Shown here: positions 62,013 to 64,000 of the stretch, one piece after another
Layout of the letters: each line of letters starts with the position of its first letter
Numbering within the stretch: the stretch's first letter is position 1
Source: RDYJ01 sp034931405
Lineage (GTDB): Bacteria; Cyanobacteriota; Cyanobacteriia; Cyanobacteriales; Nostocaceae
Assembly (NCBI RefSeq): GCF_034931405.1
Contig: NZ_JAYGHA010000012.1
Location: 62,001-126,000 of the forward strand
Direction of reading: 5' to 3'
DNA length: 64,000 nt
Position numbers and translations under genes: made by a program
Notes under the pieces: model-generated
Database searches by the model: none
Told to the model about the DNA's origin: nothing
The model's input: the letters and a program-made list of their open reading frames with translations, nothing else

Positions 62013-63509
62013 TTAATTGCGTGTATATCTATGTTTGACACCCACAGGAAAATATTCAACATCACCTGTAGGTTTTAATTCTACCTGCGGTGTTTGATAT
62101 TCTGAAGGAACATAATTAGCAAACTCGCTATTTAACCGCAACAATTGAGCAAGTATAGAATTAGCAATAGTTATAGTTTTCTCTTCGCTAACTTCTACAT
62201 TGGGTGCTAATTCTACAACCACAGATAAAAAGCGGTTTTTGTCTAAGTCTTCTTTTACCTGTAACACAAATTTACCCGTTACCCATTCTCTAATTATCGG
62301 TTGTTCTAATCCCACTGTCACATTTTCTGGGTAAATATTTGCCCCAAAATAAGAAACTGTAAAATTAGCACGTCCGAAAACATAAACAAACGGTAATTGA
62401 TTAATTCCTCTATTGTGCTGTAATTCTGCAATGGGATTAAAACCCCACTCAGCTAAAAATTTCAGCATCTGGTCATAACTAATTAAACCACCATGATCAA
62501 AGATATTATATCTAATTAAAGGAATGCCATTATTACCAGAAAATATGAGTCTACCGTCTTCAACTTCAAAAAATCGACTACTAGGATCATACTGTACTAA
62601 TGTCGGTAAACGAGATTCTCCAAATAATGCTTTTGCTGCTTGAGGATGTGCTGCTAAAAACCGTCGAATACAAATGCTTAAAGGTGTTTCATTTCCTAAA
62701 ACTCCTGCGTCTGCTGTTCCATACATGGACGCAAAATCATCACAGGGATTTTTAGATCCTATCCTTTCTCCAACTAAACTCCGCCATTCTTCACTAAATA
62801 CTTCTCCTGCCATTACTAATTTAATCTGATATTGTCCCCAATTCACACTATTGGCAATACCCGTATCAATTACATCTTTAAGAAATGGCGGATATCCTAA
62901 TAATACAACTTGCTCAAAATTATCACCAAGTTCTTGCACAACGCGCAATATTTCTGTTTTGTTGTTACCAGGAGTAATGACCGTGATAGGATATCCTTTT
63001 AAAGCAAGATACCGACAACAGTTAGTTGTGAACATTCCCCCTACCCATGTTCCCAAGGTAAAACAAATTACAGCTAATGTGCGTTTGCTGTCTGCATAAA
63101 AACTATCGTGAAAAATCTGCTCAAATCTTGTGGCTATTTGTAGTTCATCGGTGAAGAAACGCGGCCAAAATGTAGGTTTCCCGGTTGAGCCAGAGGAAGC
63201 TGCGATCATATCACAGCCTCCTATTTTTCCATTCTTACACAATTCTGACAAAGAGTAAAGAGAAATATAATTTTCTTTACAAATTATTGGTAATTTTTGG
63301 AAGTCTGCTAAAGTTTGAATGATTTCAGGATCGATGTGATGTGCTGCTAAAAATTTTTGGTAAGCTGGTACAGTAGCAGCTACAGTTTGAAATAAACTGA
63401 TCACTATTTCTTGCGGGTTAATTTTAAGATGCTGTTCTAGTTTCTCTGCTAAGGGAGTAGAGACAAAATTTTCTAGTTCTTGAATAGCTTGCTGTGTTTT
63501 TGGAGTCAT
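62013..63509 (-). CDS. PaaK-like adenylate-forming enzyme
   Basis: A 498-residue member of the AMP-binding superfamily, closest in layout to phenylacetate-CoA ligases. The P-loop-like motif is MIAASSGSTGKPTFWPRF near 105-120. FASMYGTADAGVLGNETP is the adenine-binding core and LIRYNIFDHGG the A8-like hinge motif. It activates a carboxylic acid as acyl-AMP, probably then forming a CoA or other ester. Similar genes are found next to capsule or natural-product genes, but none is visible here. The substrate cannot be told from the sequence. It stands alone on the minus strand, convergent with the ArsR gene. Confidence 0.8.
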   Translation of the reverse strand: MTPKTQQAIQELENFVSTPLAEKLEQHLKINPQEIVISLFQTVAATVPAYQKFLAAHHIDPEIIQTLADFQKLPIICKENYISLYSLSELCKNGKIGGCDMIAASSGSTGKPTFWPRFFTDELQIATRFEQIFHDSFYADSKRTLAVICFTLGTWVGGMFTTNCCRYLALKGYPITVITPGNNKTEILRVVQELGDNFEQVVLLGYPPFLKDVIDTGIANSVNWGQYQIKLVMAGEVFSEEWRSLVGERIGSKNPCDDFASMYGTADAGVLGNETPLSICIRRFLAAHPQAAKALFGESRLPTLVQYDPSSRFFEVEDGRLIFSGNNGIPLIRYNIFDHGGLISYDQMLKFLAEWGFNPIAELQHNRGINQLPFVYVFGRANFTVSYFGANIYPENVTVGLEQPIIREWVTGKFVLQVKEDLDKNRFLSVVVELAPNVEVSEEKTITIANSILAQLLRLNSEFANYVPSEYQTPQVELKPTGDVEYFPVGVKHRYTRN

Positions 63510-63736
63510 AAGTTGTAAATTATTATACTATGGTTATGTGAAACTGCATAAAATATCAAACTCATCACATCATGTATCTCTATCGGCGTTTATCTGCGTT
63601 TATCTGCGTTTTTAAAGATTTATCTGCAACTTCAAATTTACTCATACACTTCACAACCCGAACTTAATCTAAAAATTCGTAAATTGCCTTTTCACTGTTG
63701 TAGAACAGTATCAGTTATTGATCTATCGTCCCTACT

Positions 63737-64000
63737 ATGTCCGTCTATTGCAGCAAACAACACGCCAATAATAACGGTAACATTTTTTGTACTCACTGTG
63801 GAGAATCATTGCCTCTAACTGTAGGACAGGTAATAGAACATCGTTATGAAATTGCGCGTATACTGGGGCAGGGTGGTTTTGGGCGTAGCTATTTGGCGAT
63901 TGATAGACAAAAAGCCCGTCAAATGTGCGTTTTAAAGGAATTTGCACCCCAGGTCGTCAAATCAGAAGATTTGCAAAAAGCCAAAGAATTATTTGAACGA
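63737..64000 (+). CDS. N-terminal part of a zinc-ribbon Ser/Thr protein kinase (cut by window end)
   Basis: An open frame from ATG 63737 to the last base (88 residues, no stop). It starts with a short zinc ribbon (VYCSKQHANNNGNIFCTHCG), then the kinase N-lobe: YEIARILGQGGFGRSYLAID is the glycine-rich loop and QMCVLKEFAP holds the ATP-binding Lys. This is the typical start of Hanks-type kinases in cyanobacteria, often followed by a transmembrane or WD40/pentapeptide part, which lies outside the window. A minus-strand frame over the same bases is a shadow. Confidence 0.88.
   Translation, partial: MSVYCSKQHANNNGNIFCTHCGESLPLTVGQVIEHRYEIARILGQGGFGRSYLAIDRQKARQMCVLKEFAPQVVKSEDLQKAKELFER

Noticed and set aside
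63735..63947. A 70-codon minus-strand frame at the window end
   Set aside because: It is antisense to the zinc-ribbon and glycine-rich loop of a clear Ser/Thr kinase start.

Overview
The window is about 64 kb of AT-rich cyanobacterial chromosome, most likely from a filamentous Nostocales species (Anabaena/Dolichospermum/Nostoc type). The HIP1 octamer GCGATCGC recurs, there are heptanucleotide tandem repeats and hairpin repeats typical of that order, and chlorophyll/heme genes (acsF, hemF, hemW) sit among TPR, WD40, pentapeptide and CHAT proteins. Two runs of N (27323-27893 and 57704-57798) show it is a draft scaffold. I saw no tRNA, rRNA, CRISPR array or intact insertion sequence.

Layout. 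1-6.5 kb: hypothetical genes, a cold-shock-domain/zinc-finger protein, a PIN toxin-antitoxin pair, a TspO-like membrane protein, a J-domain/TPR protein, and TM2 and HhH proteins. 7.1-14.4 kb: lepB, then a tightly packed minus-strand operon of DnaK, zinc-ribbon/LysM membrane protein, large TPR protein, degenerate J-like protein and GrpE. 14.9-22.4 kb: a 2055-residue STAND-type ATPase with WD40 repeats, translationally coupled to a second P-loop ATPase. 22.9-25.6 kb: hemW and a membrane PIN-TRAM protein.

25.9-49.9 kb is the most striking region: a phosphorus-scavenging island, all on the minus strand. It encodes a PhoX/DUF839 phosphatase, a protein with two glycerophosphodiesterase domains, an endonuclease/phosphatase-phytase fusion, a PhoA-superfamily alkaline phosphatase, a choice-of-anchor/phytase-esterase protein and a Calx-beta/RTX/DUF4114 protein. 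The five phosphatase-type proteins end in nearly the same ~200-residue calcium-binding-type module and lack N-terminal signal peptides. This suggests one shared C-terminal export/attachment tag on an extracellular organophosphate-degrading consortium. Upstream regions carry octamers matching the cyanobacterial Pho box (CTTAACCT in gene sense), often two octamers 22 or 33 bp apart, and most genes have their own hairpin terminator. Together the enzymes could turn phosphodiesters, phytate-like compounds and monoesters into phosphate.

50.2-64 kb: a 2OG-Fe(II) oxygenase, a secreted CHAT protease-like protein, a small secreted Arg/Tyr-rich peptide, hemF, a second toxin-antitoxin pair, acsF with a decayed second acsF tail nearby, a Uma2-type nuclease gene, a secreted TPR protein, a pentapeptide protein, an ArsR regulator, a PaaK-like adenylating enzyme and the start of a Ser/Thr kinase.

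All family names come from reading motifs. No database search was run.
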